NCBI RefSeq assembly: GCF_012641275.1 | Contig: NZ_JABAIA010000002.1 | Coordinates: forward strand, 434,001 to 498,000 | Origin: Chitinophaga varians | GTDB taxonomy: Bacteria; Bacteroidota; Bacteroidia; Chitinophagales; Chitinophagaceae | Reading direction: 5' to 3' | DNA length: 64,000 nucleotides | Shown here: piece after piece, positions 53,001 to 60,871 of the stretch | How positions within the stretch are numbered: the first letter of the stretch is position 1 | How the letters are laid out: each line of letters opens with the position of its first letter | The notes under the pieces: generated by a model | Database searches by the model: none | Told to the model about the DNA's origin: nothing | The model's input: the letters and a program-made list of their open reading frames with translations, nothing else | Translations under genes and position numbers: made by a program

Positions 53001-53474
53001 ATTCAGAACACGGTGAGATTTAAAAAGCTGATGATCTCTTTTTATTTCAACTACAGCGTAGGCGGACAGATTTACAATCCAACAGAACTGTTTATGGGCA
53101 CCGGTACCTACCTAAGCAACCAATACCGTTATATGGTAAATGCCTGGCATCCTGTGCGGAATCCCAATTCCGACTATCCGCGGGCTGATTCAAAAGACGA
53201 CATTCCCAACGACCGGTTTGTGCATTCCGCCACTTTCCTGCGGTTTAAAAACTTCTCTGTCGCCTATCCTTTTGACCTGAGCAAGATCACCCGTAAGCGG
53301 CTGCAGTCCATCTCCCTGTCGCTGGGCGGTAACAACCTGGTACTGTGGAAACACTATAACGGCTATGATCCGGAGGTGTCCACACAGAGCGGCGGTTCTA
53401 CCATGCGCCGCATGGACAACGGCGCTTATCCCTCCAGCCGTACGATCACTTTCGGTGCTGAACTAAAATTTTAA
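50010..53474 (+). CDS. SusC-type TonB-dependent receptor with STN domain, locus D
   Basis: The 1154-residue receptor has a long basic proline-rich lead (about 30 residues) before the signal helix (WPCMLLLSAILCLQVQA), an STN domain (ITLSGKNLSFKEIFQALE), a proline-rich linker, a carboxypeptidase-regulatory-like domain (VKGKVLDNEGNPLPGATVAV), the plug (LYIVDGLMDGITSL, LKDASSTAIYGSRGSNGVI) and a barrel ending FGAELKF. Its neighbours, an exported nuclease-fold enzyme and a DUF5689 lipoprotein, suggest a phosphate-ester substrate. Confidence 0.95.
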   Translation: MMSKQLYTPRPTIPPGPMPRQNNSRQARSRTLWPCMLLLSAILCLQVQARTLGQSITLSGKNLSFKEIFQALEKQTGYVVFYNTAMLSRTKPVTITVKNMNITEFLHAVMADQPIDFEISAKTITIKEKTKTPPETAPEPPGNVPAKDPPVKGKVLDNEGNPLPGATVAVAGSTHGVQTNEKGEFTITAAKSASLLITYIGFERRVVVLAHEQQPLNIQLTPAKKDINEVVVIGYGAVAKKDLTGAVSTVRPADIEGLPVTRVDQMLQGRIAGAEIVSADGEPGSGTSVRIRGTRSITASNEPLYIVDGLMDGITSLNELNPSDIASINVLKDASSTAIYGSRGSNGVIIITTKSGANRAGKTNFTFRSDLGSSVLPRYLDLMNATEFAQLQNDRFYFANAANPTKPLEEYPYPNPLSLGEGTNWTKEITRVAPYQNYTLSANGGDKATQYYFSANYNDNQGIIKNSGLKRYQVRLNLDRTISRYVKAGVRFNYSQIARKLNNADVGTSTLWYRSTIFLSPTMPAYKPDGSFNDWNTQWYSGTLFDSPLANVELKQNDALEKSLSSMGYIEITPIKNILIRSTVSYTDYSKNDNQFIPSTMPSRANANTGAYAYKRSYFDNNILNENTITYKNTWNRVHNFDAMYGFTVQKKKFNNMSASGNGYFIDDIGTNDLGALPSKETINIGSSLENLGRMSHLARINYNYRNKYYVTATGRADGASNFSQDHKWAYFPSAAVKWNIANEPFMRRFRDISELSVRLSAGTSGNDAISRYQSLSRLNSTSSGYLFGGTQPVAYYPARIENEGLTWEKTTSYNAGLDLSFLNKRVDISLEVYKSNTSDLLLTVQLPTHTGFGSRLANIGKTSNKGIELTVNTENIRRKNFSWSTTFTIARNKQLVEDIGGLDRVSVYDNPYGAQYMMYGYVKGQPLNALWGMEYAGVWKSQAEIDQDKKDKKYASAAVSYYSPGRQRYIDQNHDGVLDNNDMVYLGNADPDFYGGIQNTVRFKKLMISFYFNYSVGGQIYNPTELFMGTGTYLSNQYRYMVNAWHPVRNPNSDYPRADSKDDIPNDRFVHSATFLRFKNFSVAYPFDLSKITRKRLQSISLSLGGNNLVLWKHYNGYDPEVSTQSGGSTMRRMDNGAYPSSRTITFGAELKF

Positions 53475-53484
53475 AGTATTGGGT

Positions 53485-54993
53485 ATGAAAAGAAAACTGA
53501 ATTATATCGTTGCCTTGCTGTTGCTGGCCGGAGCCACAGGGTTTACCGGTTGTAAGAAGTTGCTGGAAGAAGAGCCCAGCAGTTTTGTCAGCCCCGGTGA
53601 TTTTTTCAAAAACGAAAATCAATGTATCGCTGCGCTGAACGGTTGTTATATGCCGCTCAACAGCATCTATATCTCCGATCTGATCATTCCGCTGGAAGGT
53701 TCTACAGACCTGGCTTTCCTCAATTCCTCGCAACTGGATGCCAAGTTTGAAATATCTCCCGCCAATCCCGGTATGGGAGATAACGTCTGGACTGCCTGTT
53801 ACAACGGCGTGATGTATTGCAACGCCGCTATTGATGGTATTGAGAAAGCCACGATCCCGGCCGACAGGAAGCCGCCGCTGAAAGCTGAAGGAGTAGTGCT
53901 GCGGGCCCTGTACTATTACATCCTTACCAGCACGTTCAATGATGTGCCTTATTATACGCAGAATGTCAACAGTCTGACTGCCCTCAATGAGGTAATGAAG
54001 CTGGGACGAATGAGCGCCACAGAAACGAGGGACAAACTGATCAAAGAGCTACAGGAATATGCACCGAAGCTGCCGCAGGCACGTACTTCCGAAGTGCCGC
54101 AGAACCGGGTGTCTGCCGCTATGGCGTATATGCTTATCGGTAAGATGGCCTTGTGGAACAAACAGTACCAGGTATGTGCGGATGCCATGGAAGCCATCCG
54201 GAAGGTATACGGACAGCTGGCGCAATACCCGTTACAGGATACATGGTTCCGCAATAAAAACACGCCGGAATCCATTTTTGAAGTGCAATATACCTGGTCG
54301 GCCACCGGACTGAAAAAGACCACCAACGTGGCCGCCTTCTTTACGCCCACCAAGGCTTCCGGTACCAGCACCTACGACGGCGTGAACATCCCCGAGTTAG
54401 GCACCAAAGCGAATCCTTTTAACTCCGTGACACCTACTGAATATTTCATGAAGCTATACGATTACGCCGATCCGCGCAGGGAGATGATATTGGCCTACAG
54501 CTACAATGGCGCTTATTTCAAGCGTCCTATGCAGAACAACGGTACCGGCAAAGCCTGGATGGGGCCTAAGTTCTGGTGCCCTGCCATGGACAACATCGCA
54601 GATGGCAATAACCAGAAAGTATTCCGTTATGCCGACGCCCTGCTGATGCTGGCCGAAGCAGCCAACGAAACCGGCGATGCCGGCCTCGCACTGCAATGCC
54701 TGAACGAAGTAAAAGGCCGCGCCTATGATGCACTGAAGCTTCCGGCTTATCCTGGAAAAACGGAGTTTTTCGAGGAAGTGAAAAAAGAACGGGCCCGAGA
54801 ACTGATGGGCGAATACGGCCGCAAATGGGACCTGGTAAGGTGGGGCGTTTTTTATAAAGCAGTCAGCGAAACAGCCGGCGCAGAGTATGAAGTCATCAAA
54901 AACAACCTGCGGCCTTATCACGAATATTATCCGATACCGGACAAGGAAGTATTGCGTTCCGGTGGTATTCTAACTAATCCAGCTTATAAATAA
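53485..54993 (+). CDS. SusD-type surface lipoprotein, locus D
   Basis: ATG 53485 (MKRKLNYIVALLLLAGATGFTGC) gives 502 residues with lipoprotein Cys23. SusD family traits include LRALYYYILTSTFNDVPYYTQNV, VFRYADALLMLAEAANETGDAG and EEVKKERARELMGEYGRKWDLVRWG, and PIPDKEV near the end. The exported enzyme gene starts 6 bases later. Substrate is probably the same as that of the enzyme, which is inferred only from position. Confidence 0.95.
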   Translation: MKRKLNYIVALLLLAGATGFTGCKKLLEEEPSSFVSPGDFFKNENQCIAALNGCYMPLNSIYISDLIIPLEGSTDLAFLNSSQLDAKFEISPANPGMGDNVWTACYNGVMYCNAAIDGIEKATIPADRKPPLKAEGVVLRALYYYILTSTFNDVPYYTQNVNSLTALNEVMKLGRMSATETRDKLIKELQEYAPKLPQARTSEVPQNRVSAAMAYMLIGKMALWNKQYQVCADAMEAIRKVYGQLAQYPLQDTWFRNKNTPESIFEVQYTWSATGLKKTTNVAAFFTPTKASGTSTYDGVNIPELGTKANPFNSVTPTEYFMKLYDYADPRREMILAYSYNGAYFKRPMQNNGTGKAWMGPKFWCPAMDNIADGNNQKVFRYADALLMLAEAANETGDAGLALQCLNEVKGRAYDALKLPAYPGKTEFFEEVKKERARELMGEYGRKWDLVRWGVFYKAVSETAGAEYEVIKNNLRPYHEYYPIPDKEVLRSGGILTNPAYK

Positions 54994-54999
54994 TTTATC

Positions 55000-55839
55000 A
55001 TGAACCGTTTTTTAGTATCGCTGTTTTTATGCCTGTATATAGCCGGCGCGCAGGCGCAGGCGCCCTTTCGAGTATTGAGCTATAATATCCTGGAAGGCAT
55101 GGTCACTGACACCACCAAAGGAAAAGAAGTGTTTGTACAATGGGTGAAACAATTCAACCCGGATATCGTTGCGCTGCAGGAGTGCAACAAGTTTACCCAA
55201 AAAACACTGGAGGAACTGGCCGCTACCTGGGGTCATCCTTATGCCGTGATCGTAAAGGAAAATGGTTATCCTACCGGTCTTACTTCGCGGTACCCGATCA
55301 CCAATATCCGCAAAGTGAATGAAAACATGACCCATGGCTTTATCATGGCGAATGTGCTGGACTATAATATCGTGGTATTGCACCTTAATCCGCATAAGTT
55401 CCGCAAGCGCCGCGAAGAGATCGCCAATATCCTCGCCAATGTGGAACAAACGAAAGAAAAGCGTGGCTGGATACTCATGGGGGATTTTAATTCCAATACC
55501 GCACAGGACATGGCCCGGCTGGACACCAACCGGATCAAGCTGGCGCATCTCAATGCAGTGAAAAAAAATCCCAATATCGAAAACCTGGACAACGGCAGTA
55601 TCGATTTTGAAGTACAACAACGTATGCTGGACGCCGGGTTTATAGACGCACTGTTTGAACAGGACAGGCTGGAACGTGCCACCGGAGGCAAGGATATCAT
55701 CCGCAGTACGTCCCGTATCGATTACATCTATCTCAGTAAAGACCTGGCGAAGAAACTAAAGACCTGTCACTTTATCTATGATGATTTCACTGCAAAGTAC
55801 TCCGACCACAAACCGGTGTACATGGAGCTGAAAAAATAA
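55000..55839 (+). CDS. Exported endonuclease/exonuclease/phosphatase-fold enzyme, locus D
   Basis: A 279-residue protein with a signal peptide (MNRFLVSLFLCLYIAGAQAQ). The EEP metal-dependent hydrolase motifs are all present in order: LSYNILEG, DIVALQECN, VVLHLNPH, ILMGDFNSN, SRIDYIYLS and the terminal SDHKPV. EEP enzymes cut phosphodiester or phosphate-ester bonds in nucleic acids, phosphoinositides or sphingomyelin. The residue set does not settle the substrate. Coding between SusD and the DUF5689 lipoprotein, it is probably the catalytic member of locus D and acts outside the cytoplasm. Confidence 0.93.
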   Translation: MNRFLVSLFLCLYIAGAQAQAPFRVLSYNILEGMVTDTTKGKEVFVQWVKQFNPDIVALQECNKFTQKTLEELAATWGHPYAVIVKENGYPTGLTSRYPITNIRKVNENMTHGFIMANVLDYNIVVLHLNPHKFRKRREEIANILANVEQTKEKRGWILMGDFNSNTAQDMARLDTNRIKLAHLNAVKKNPNIENLDNGSIDFEVQQRMLDAGFIDALFEQDRLERATGGKDIIRSTSRIDYIYLSKDLAKKLKTCHFIYDDFTAKYSDHKPVYMELKK

Positions 55840-55847
55840 ATGTTGTC

Positions 55848-57896
55848 ATGAAAAGAAATTTATTCAACTGTTATACACTCCTGGCAGCAGCTTTCCTGGT
55901 GGCCGTTGCAGCCTGCCGTAAAAGCGAAGACTATCGTTTCAGCACGCCGCTGGCGATCGACGCCCGCATTATCCGGTTGGGCGCTGCTGCCGATACTACC
56001 CGCTTTATTGTGTACGCTGACGGCGACTGGAAACTGGAACTGACAGACGAAGCGCCGTGGCTGCAACTGCAAACCACCAGCGGGCATGGCAAAAGCGACG
56101 CGCTGGTGCAAGTCACCGACAACAGCGGCCAGCTGCCACGCGCTGCCAAACTGGTAGTAAAAGGGGGTGGTAAATCAGATACCATCGTGCTGCAGCAAAA
56201 GGGGCTTACGCCGGCGCTGGCCATCACCGATGAAACGGCACAGGCCATCGCCAATGGCGGCACCTACAAATCCGGTATCAATACCAATGTACCGCTGGAA
56301 CGGATGGCCATCAGCTACGGTTACGACGCTACGGGAGCTGTCAACTGGGTGTCCGGTCTTCAGGTAAAAGACGGTTATCTGTTCTTTAAAGTAGATACAA
56401 ACCAGCTGCCTGTGGCGCGCACGGTAATGCTCCGCCTCAGTTACCTCGATGCATTAGGCACCACCACCCAAGACAGCATGCTGATCAAACAACAGCCGGG
56501 CATGAGCTACGAAGGCGCTGTGCAGAAGGATTTCGCCTATGTAAAACAGTCCCTGGCCAATGGTGTGGTCAACGAAAATATTTTTGTGGAAGGCGTGGTG
56601 ATCAGCGATAAAGGGCATCCTAATATCGCGCAGAACCTTAATAAATCTACCGACAAACACAGTCTTGATAAAACCGAAAACAGTATAGCCGTTTACGTGC
56701 AAAGCCCGGACGGCAGCAACGGTCTTTACTTCAAGACTAAAACGCCCGGTGATAATATCTTCAACTTCAACGACCGGGTGAAGATATGGTTGAAGGGCGC
56801 GACGGTACAGCAATTACAAAACCCTTCCCGGACCATCATCTCCGGCATTGATGTAATACACATCATGAAAAAAGATGTGGGCACCGGCATGCTTCAACCT
56901 AAAGAAAAATATATCTCCGCTTTAACAGATAATGATCTTTATACTTATGTGAAGCTGAAAGATGTGGAAATCTCTGTTCCCAGTGGCGCATTCACAAATA
57001 TCAACGAAGGGTACGTAGCGCGTATGGACTGTTACCCCACCCATATCCGTGACATACAAGGCAGCAGCCTGAACATGCTGACCAACCTCGATGTGCTGTA
57101 CCGCCGTGATGGTAAACGGGTACCGCAAGGCTCCGGTTCCATCACCGGCGTACTGGTACACGAAGAGTATGACCGCTACGGCGGAGATATCGGCCGGTAC
57201 TCCATCCGCCACCTGAAGCGGGAAGATATTGCGCTCAACGAAGACCGCAGCAACGGTTTCTCCAATGTGCTCGTGGAATGGAGCCGGTTTAAAACAGAAT
57301 ATGCCGCTACGCCTACTGAGTCGCAGAACCCGTTGACCCCGGATTTGGGCAACGGCCGTATCTACCAGAGTGGCAAAAAATACCTCGATTTCACTACTAA
57401 CGGTATCACCCCTACGACAGATTACAACGGTCTGCTGCAGGAACCTACTACCAACAAAGGCGCTGTGAGCAATGGCGGCTGGGGTTGCAAAGGCTGGTGG
57501 AACGCTACTGCCAATACCGGCGAGTCCTGGATCATCGAGGTATCCACGACGGGTATCAGTTCCCCGGTGTCGTTACAGGTGGAAGGCAACAGCGATATTG
57601 GCGGCCCACGTAATTTTGTCGCCGAATGGTCGGTGGATAATACCACCTGGAACAGCCTGGGCAACTTCACCTTCCAGGACGTGGCCAATTGGTCTAACAC
57701 TTTGCTGACGCAGGTGGCGGGGCAGAAGGTGTTAAATTTCCAGTTGCCGCAGGCGGCATCGGGGCAAGATAAGTTGTATATCCGGCTGCGGGTGGCAAAT
57801 AAAAATGCCGGTACCACGAATGCTGCTACCGGCGGGACGATAGCGGCTACCGCGACATGCAGGCTGTCGCATGTGTCGGTGAAGTATAATAAGTAG
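55848..57896 (+). CDS. BACON/DUF5689-type surface lipoprotein, locus D
   Basis: A 682-residue lipoprotein (LVAVAACRKSED, Cys near residue 23). After it come a BACON-like beta domain (residues 35-115; DGDWKLELTDEAPWLQL, TIVLQQKG), a second similar domain (to about 220), a DUF5689-like OB-fold domain (about 225-465; VNENIFVEGVVISDKGHPNIAQN), and a C-terminal beta-sandwich resembling carbohydrate- or ligand-binding modules (SWIIEVSTTGISSPVSLQVEG and following). No catalytic residues are recognised. It probably binds the locus D substrate at the surface. The stop is directly followed by a 29-base-pair hairpin. Confidence 0.82.
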   Translation: MKRNLFNCYTLLAAAFLVAVAACRKSEDYRFSTPLAIDARIIRLGAAADTTRFIVYADGDWKLELTDEAPWLQLQTTSGHGKSDALVQVTDNSGQLPRAAKLVVKGGGKSDTIVLQQKGLTPALAITDETAQAIANGGTYKSGINTNVPLERMAISYGYDATGAVNWVSGLQVKDGYLFFKVDTNQLPVARTVMLRLSYLDALGTTTQDSMLIKQQPGMSYEGAVQKDFAYVKQSLANGVVNENIFVEGVVISDKGHPNIAQNLNKSTDKHSLDKTENSIAVYVQSPDGSNGLYFKTKTPGDNIFNFNDRVKIWLKGATVQQLQNPSRTIISGIDVIHIMKKDVGTGMLQPKEKYISALTDNDLYTYVKLKDVEISVPSGAFTNINEGYVARMDCYPTHIRDIQGSSLNMLTNLDVLYRRDGKRVPQGSGSITGVLVHEEYDRYGGDIGRYSIRHLKREDIALNEDRSNGFSNVLVEWSRFKTEYAATPTESQNPLTPDLGNGRIYQSGKKYLDFTTNGITPTTDYNGLLQEPTTNKGAVSNGGWGCKGWWNATANTGESWIIEVSTTGISSPVSLQVEGNSDIGGPRNFVAEWSVDNTTWNSLGNFTFQDVANWSNTLLTQVAGQKVLNFQLPQAASGQDKLYIRLRVANKNAGTTNAATGGTIAATATCRLSHVSVKYNK

Positions 57897-57897
57897 G

Positions 57898-57960
57898 AAT
57901 ATACATCAAAACATAAAGGCCCGCCTCTTTAAGGTGGGCCTTTATGTTTTGATGTATATT
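57898..57960. terminator. Exceptionally long hairpin terminator after locus D
   Basis: Twenty-nine-base arms (57898-57926 and 57932-57960) pair with a single G-T wobble around a five-base loop, starting one base after the stop codon. Symmetry makes it bidirectional. Confidence 0.85.
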
Positions 57961-58063
57961 AGAGAGGTCGCTGGCTGCATACACTTTAATTTTCTCCAGG
58001 TGGCTGAAAGCAAATAAAGAAAAGCATGGATGAGGCTTGTCCGGCCATCCTCCGAACTTTTCT

Positions 58064-58071
58064 TACCTTCG
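58064..58071 (+). promoter_or_regulatory. -7 element of the TfoX-like gene, near-leaderless
   Basis: TACCTTCG ends only 4 bases before the ATG at 58076, so transcription would begin at or within the start codon region. It is the same -7 variant as in the tRNA-Gln promoter. Confidence 0.4.
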
Positions 58072-58075
58072 CGCC

Positions 58076-58414
58076 ATGAACGAAGAACAACTGATCTCCT
58101 GGGTGAGAAAATGTATGCAGCCTATTGGTCCTATCAGTACGCGGCCAATTATGCAGGGACAGGCTATTTATCTGGAAGGTGTTCTCTTCGCTTATGTGGC
58201 GGGAGAGCGGCTTTGGTTCCGGACGGATGATGAAAGCGACCTCGTATGGGACGCTGCCGGCAGCGAGTGGCTGCGCGGCGCTAAGAAAGACGGAACGCCT
58301 ACGTACGAACCTTATCGCAGCGCACCGGAATCGGCCTATACGGACGAGAAGGAGATGCGTAAGTGGGCCAAGCAGGGCATGGCTGCCGGAAGACGCGGCA
58401 AGACAAAGCTGTAA
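58076..58414 (+). CDS. TfoX/Sxy N-terminal domain-like protein
   Basis: A 112-residue protein from ATG 58076 (MNEEQLISWVRKC). The segment STRPIMQGQAIYLEGVLFAYVAGERLWFRTDDES follows the TfoX N-terminal domain pattern (a Phe/Met-Gly-Gly-like turn, then Y-x-x-G-x-x-F-A, then L-W/Y-x-x-x-D). A basic C-terminal tail (KQGMAAGRRGKTKL) follows. Full-length TfoX regulators of competence have a second domain, which is absent; single-domain proteins of this type are common and uncharacterised. It ends one base before the convergent Lrp gene. Confidence 0.8.
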   Translation: MNEEQLISWVRKCMQPIGPISTRPIMQGQAIYLEGVLFAYVAGERLWFRTDDESDLVWDAAGSEWLRGAKKDGTPTYEPYRSAPESAYTDEKEMRKWAKQGMAAGRRGKTKL

Positions 58415-58415
58415 G

Positions 58416-58877
58416 CTAAAGAGGAAGATTGTAGCTCACCTTCACTTTGTCCATCACTACGTGGGTATAAAAATGTTTGAGGTTTTGGTTGTCCATGAGA
58501 TGTTTTTTGGAGAACGCCTCAAAATGCGCCATATCCCGCGTATGCACGATGAGCACAAAATCATATGTACCCGTAACATAATAGCACTGCGCCACCTCGG
58601 CGCAGTTTTTCATGGCGGCCTTGAATTTATCTATTGACTTGGAGCTGCCTTCATGTAATACCACGTCCACTACACAGGTAATGCCTACGCCCGCCGCCAG
58701 GGGGGAAACGATGGCCACATCCGCTTCAATGACTTTTTCGTTCCGCAGTCTGGTCAGCCGCCGCTGTACGGCGCTCTGGCTGAGGTTGACTTCCTCCGCC
58801 AGCTGCTCTGTGGTCAGCCGGTTGTTTTGTTGCAACAGCCGGAGCAATGCTTTATCATAATCATCCAGTTGAAACAT
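58416..58877 (-). CDS. Lrp/AsnC family transcriptional regulator
   Basis: A 153-residue regulator with an N-terminal HTH (LDDYDKALLRLLQQNNRLTTEQLAEEVNLSQSAVQRRLTRLRNEKVI) and a C-terminal RAM ligand-binding domain (residues 65-145; YYVTGTYDFVLIVHTRDM is a typical ligand-pocket stretch). Lrp-type regulators sense amino acids. It is divergent from a class V aminotransferase gene, so it probably controls that gene and itself in response to its amino-acid substrate. Confidence 0.95.
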   Translation of the reverse strand: MFQLDDYDKALLRLLQQNNRLTTEQLAEEVNLSQSAVQRRLTRLRNEKVIEADVAIVSPLAAGVGITCVVDVVLHEGSSKSIDKFKAAMKNCAEVAQCYYVTGTYDFVLIVHTRDMAHFEAFSKKHLMDNQNLKHFYTHVVMDKVKVSYNLPL

Positions 58878-58990
58878 AATTTACCCGTTTATAGGAGGAA
58901 AATAGGCAAAATATGCCGGTTATGTGCAGATAATGCAGAAATTAGTCGGAATCGCGCTGGTATTTTTGCATAGAGAAAAACAATAATACC

Positions 58991-60223
58991 ATGACCATAC
59001 ATACCCCGGCAGATACCGTATTTTCAACAGCAGAAATACGCCGGTTCAGAGACGAGACTACCGGCACCCGGCAGGTAGTACACCTCAATAACGCGGGGTC
59101 AGGCCTGATGCCCGATGTGGTGACACAGGCACAACTGGACCATCTCACACTGGAATCCCGCATCGGCGGCTATGAGGCTTCTGCTTTACAGGCAGAGGTA
59201 ATAAAAGGCTTTTACCAGCAATGTGCGTTGCTGCTGAACTGCCGGCCGTCCAATATCGCGTTTACAGCCAGTGCAACGGACGCTTATACCAGGGCCTTGT
59301 CGGCCGTGCCTTTTGAAAAAGATGATGTAATACTGACAGACCGCGATGACTTCGTGTCCAACCAGATCCAGTTCCTTTCCTTGCAGAAAAGGATAGGCGT
59401 CAGGATTGTGCATATTAACAATGCCGCCATCGGCGGGGTAGACCTGGACGACCTGCAGGAAAAGCTGCATCATTACAAACCACGGCTGCTGGCCATTACA
59501 CATATTCCTACCAACTCCGGACTGGTACAGCCGGTTGAAGACATCGCCGCTATCTACGAAGGGTATTCAAAAACACATCCCGGTAAAACCTGGTATATAC
59601 TGGATGCCTGCCAGAGCGCCGGACAAATGAAGCTGGATGTGAAAGCGCTGCAATGTGATTTTCTGAGCATGACCTGCCGTAAGTTCCTGAGAGGCCCCCG
59701 TGGCACCGGGGCGCTCTTTATCAGCGACAGGGCCTTGCAGGCCGGCCTGGAACCGATGTTCATCGACATGCGGGGCGCAGAGTGGACCAGCAAAGACACC
59801 TATCAGCAACAGCCCGATGCCAAACGGTTCGAGGACTGGGAATTTGCCTATTCCACCGTGATAGGCACCAAGGCGGCGATTGAATATTGTTTGCATATCG
59901 GAGAAGAACGCATCTGGCAACAGGTACGGCTGATGGCTGCCATCACGAGGGAGAAGCTGGCAGCACTTGATAAGGTAAGGGTATTGGACCGCGGGCCGGA
60001 AAGAGGCGGACTGGTGACTTTTCATGTAGATGGTAATGATCCGGTGCATATCGTGCAGGAGCTGCTACAAAGAAAGATCAATGTGGTGCCCAGCTACCGT
60101 GCCTTTGGACTGCTTGACTTCGACGAAAAAGGAGTGAAATGGGCCGTGAGGGCATCACCGCATTACTATAACACCGTAGATGAAATAGACTTTTTCATTG
60201 CGTCGTTAAAAGAGATTATATAA
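58991..60223 (+). CDS. Class V aminotransferase-like PLP enzyme
   Basis: A 410-residue cytoplasmic enzyme. PLP-binding features include VVHLNNAGSGLMP (substrate end), DACQSAGQMKLD and SMTCRKFLRGPRGTG, where the Lys forms the internal aldimine. The fold matches the NifS/isopenicillin-N epimerase-like branch that also holds cysteine desulfurase-like and hercynylcysteine lyase enzymes. The divergent Lrp regulator suggests an amino-acid substrate. The exact reaction cannot be assigned from sequence alone. Confidence 0.88.
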   Translation: MTIHTPADTVFSTAEIRRFRDETTGTRQVVHLNNAGSGLMPDVVTQAQLDHLTLESRIGGYEASALQAEVIKGFYQQCALLLNCRPSNIAFTASATDAYTRALSAVPFEKDDVILTDRDDFVSNQIQFLSLQKRIGVRIVHINNAAIGGVDLDDLQEKLHHYKPRLLAITHIPTNSGLVQPVEDIAAIYEGYSKTHPGKTWYILDACQSAGQMKLDVKALQCDFLSMTCRKFLRGPRGTGALFISDRALQAGLEPMFIDMRGAEWTSKDTYQQQPDAKRFEDWEFAYSTVIGTKAAIEYCLHIGEERIWQQVRLMAAITREKLAALDKVRVLDRGPERGGLVTFHVDGNDPVHIVQELLQRKINVVPSYRAFGLLDFDEKGVKWAVRASPHYYNTVDEIDFFIASLKEII

Positions 60224-60230
60224 ATAACAG

Positions 60231-60266
60231 ACGGTGTCTTCACTAAAGAAGGCACCGTTCTTTTTT
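60231..60266 (+). terminator. Terminator after class V aminotransferase gene
   Basis: Eleven-base arms ACGGTGTCTTC / GAAGGCACCGT with one wobble around a six-base loop, then a T-rich run. Confidence 0.88.
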
Positions 60267-60582
60267 ATTAAGCGTACGTTTTACCCTCGCAGCGAAAAAA
60301 GTATGCGTCTTTGTTAAAATCAAATGAACAACCTATACTATTTTTCTCCATATTTGTTATAAGATTCAACCGAAATTTAATGACCTTGAGCGAACAGGAA
60401 ACAGACAACCGTGACTCCCGAAGCGTGCTGTAAAATCAACACAGAACTGTATTTCCACTAACTGAACTAAAGCTGATCCTTGTACTGACGAGCGTTATGA
60501 AATCCTGAAGACGACCACGTACCCACAGTTTTTTTGCTGACAAATGATGACTGACTAAAGACGTTTTTTTGACTATTTTTAA

Positions 60583-60596
60583 TGCAAACGATTGCA
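60583..60596. promoter_or_regulatory. LacI/GalR-type operator, copy 1, locus E
   Basis: TGCAAACGATTGCA has TGCAA/TTGCA half-sites around a central CG, the usual LacI-family layout. It is preceded by TTTTTAA, as is copy 2. Confidence 0.65.
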
Positions 60597-60667
60597 TCTC
60601 AAATAGTTAACTGCTGCTAATCTGATCGGGAAGATAGCAGTAGTCGTGCTTTTCCCGGGTATTTTAA

Positions 60668-60681
60668 TGCAAACGATTGCA
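60668..60681. promoter_or_regulatory. LacI/GalR-type operator, copy 2, locus E
   Basis: The same 14 bases as copy 1, starting 85 bases downstream (about eight helical turns), with the same TTTTAA 5' flank. The conserved pair suggests DNA looping or cooperative binding. Confidence 0.65.
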
Positions 60682-60871
60682 ATTTTCTTTTCTGCTAACT
60701 ATTTATCAACCATAAAACCAGTACGCATGTACGAAAATTTACCAGTACCACAATAAAAATAATACAACACTGACATCAACCAAAGCAGTTTAATTACCAG
60801 CGGGAGCTATCGCAGTGCCCTGCCTGAGAGACCTATGCCCACGGCTAATGGTCTGCCTAAATAAATTTCAC

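Larger units (their letters stand above)
60267..60871. other. Long regulatory intergenic region upstream of locus E
   Basis: About 600 bases without a supported gene. It contains two LacI-type palindromes (60583-60596 and 60668-60681) and must contain the promoter and leader of the SusC gene. I found no good TTTG/TAnnTTTG pair and no hairpin comparable with loci A-D. Confidence 0.6.
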
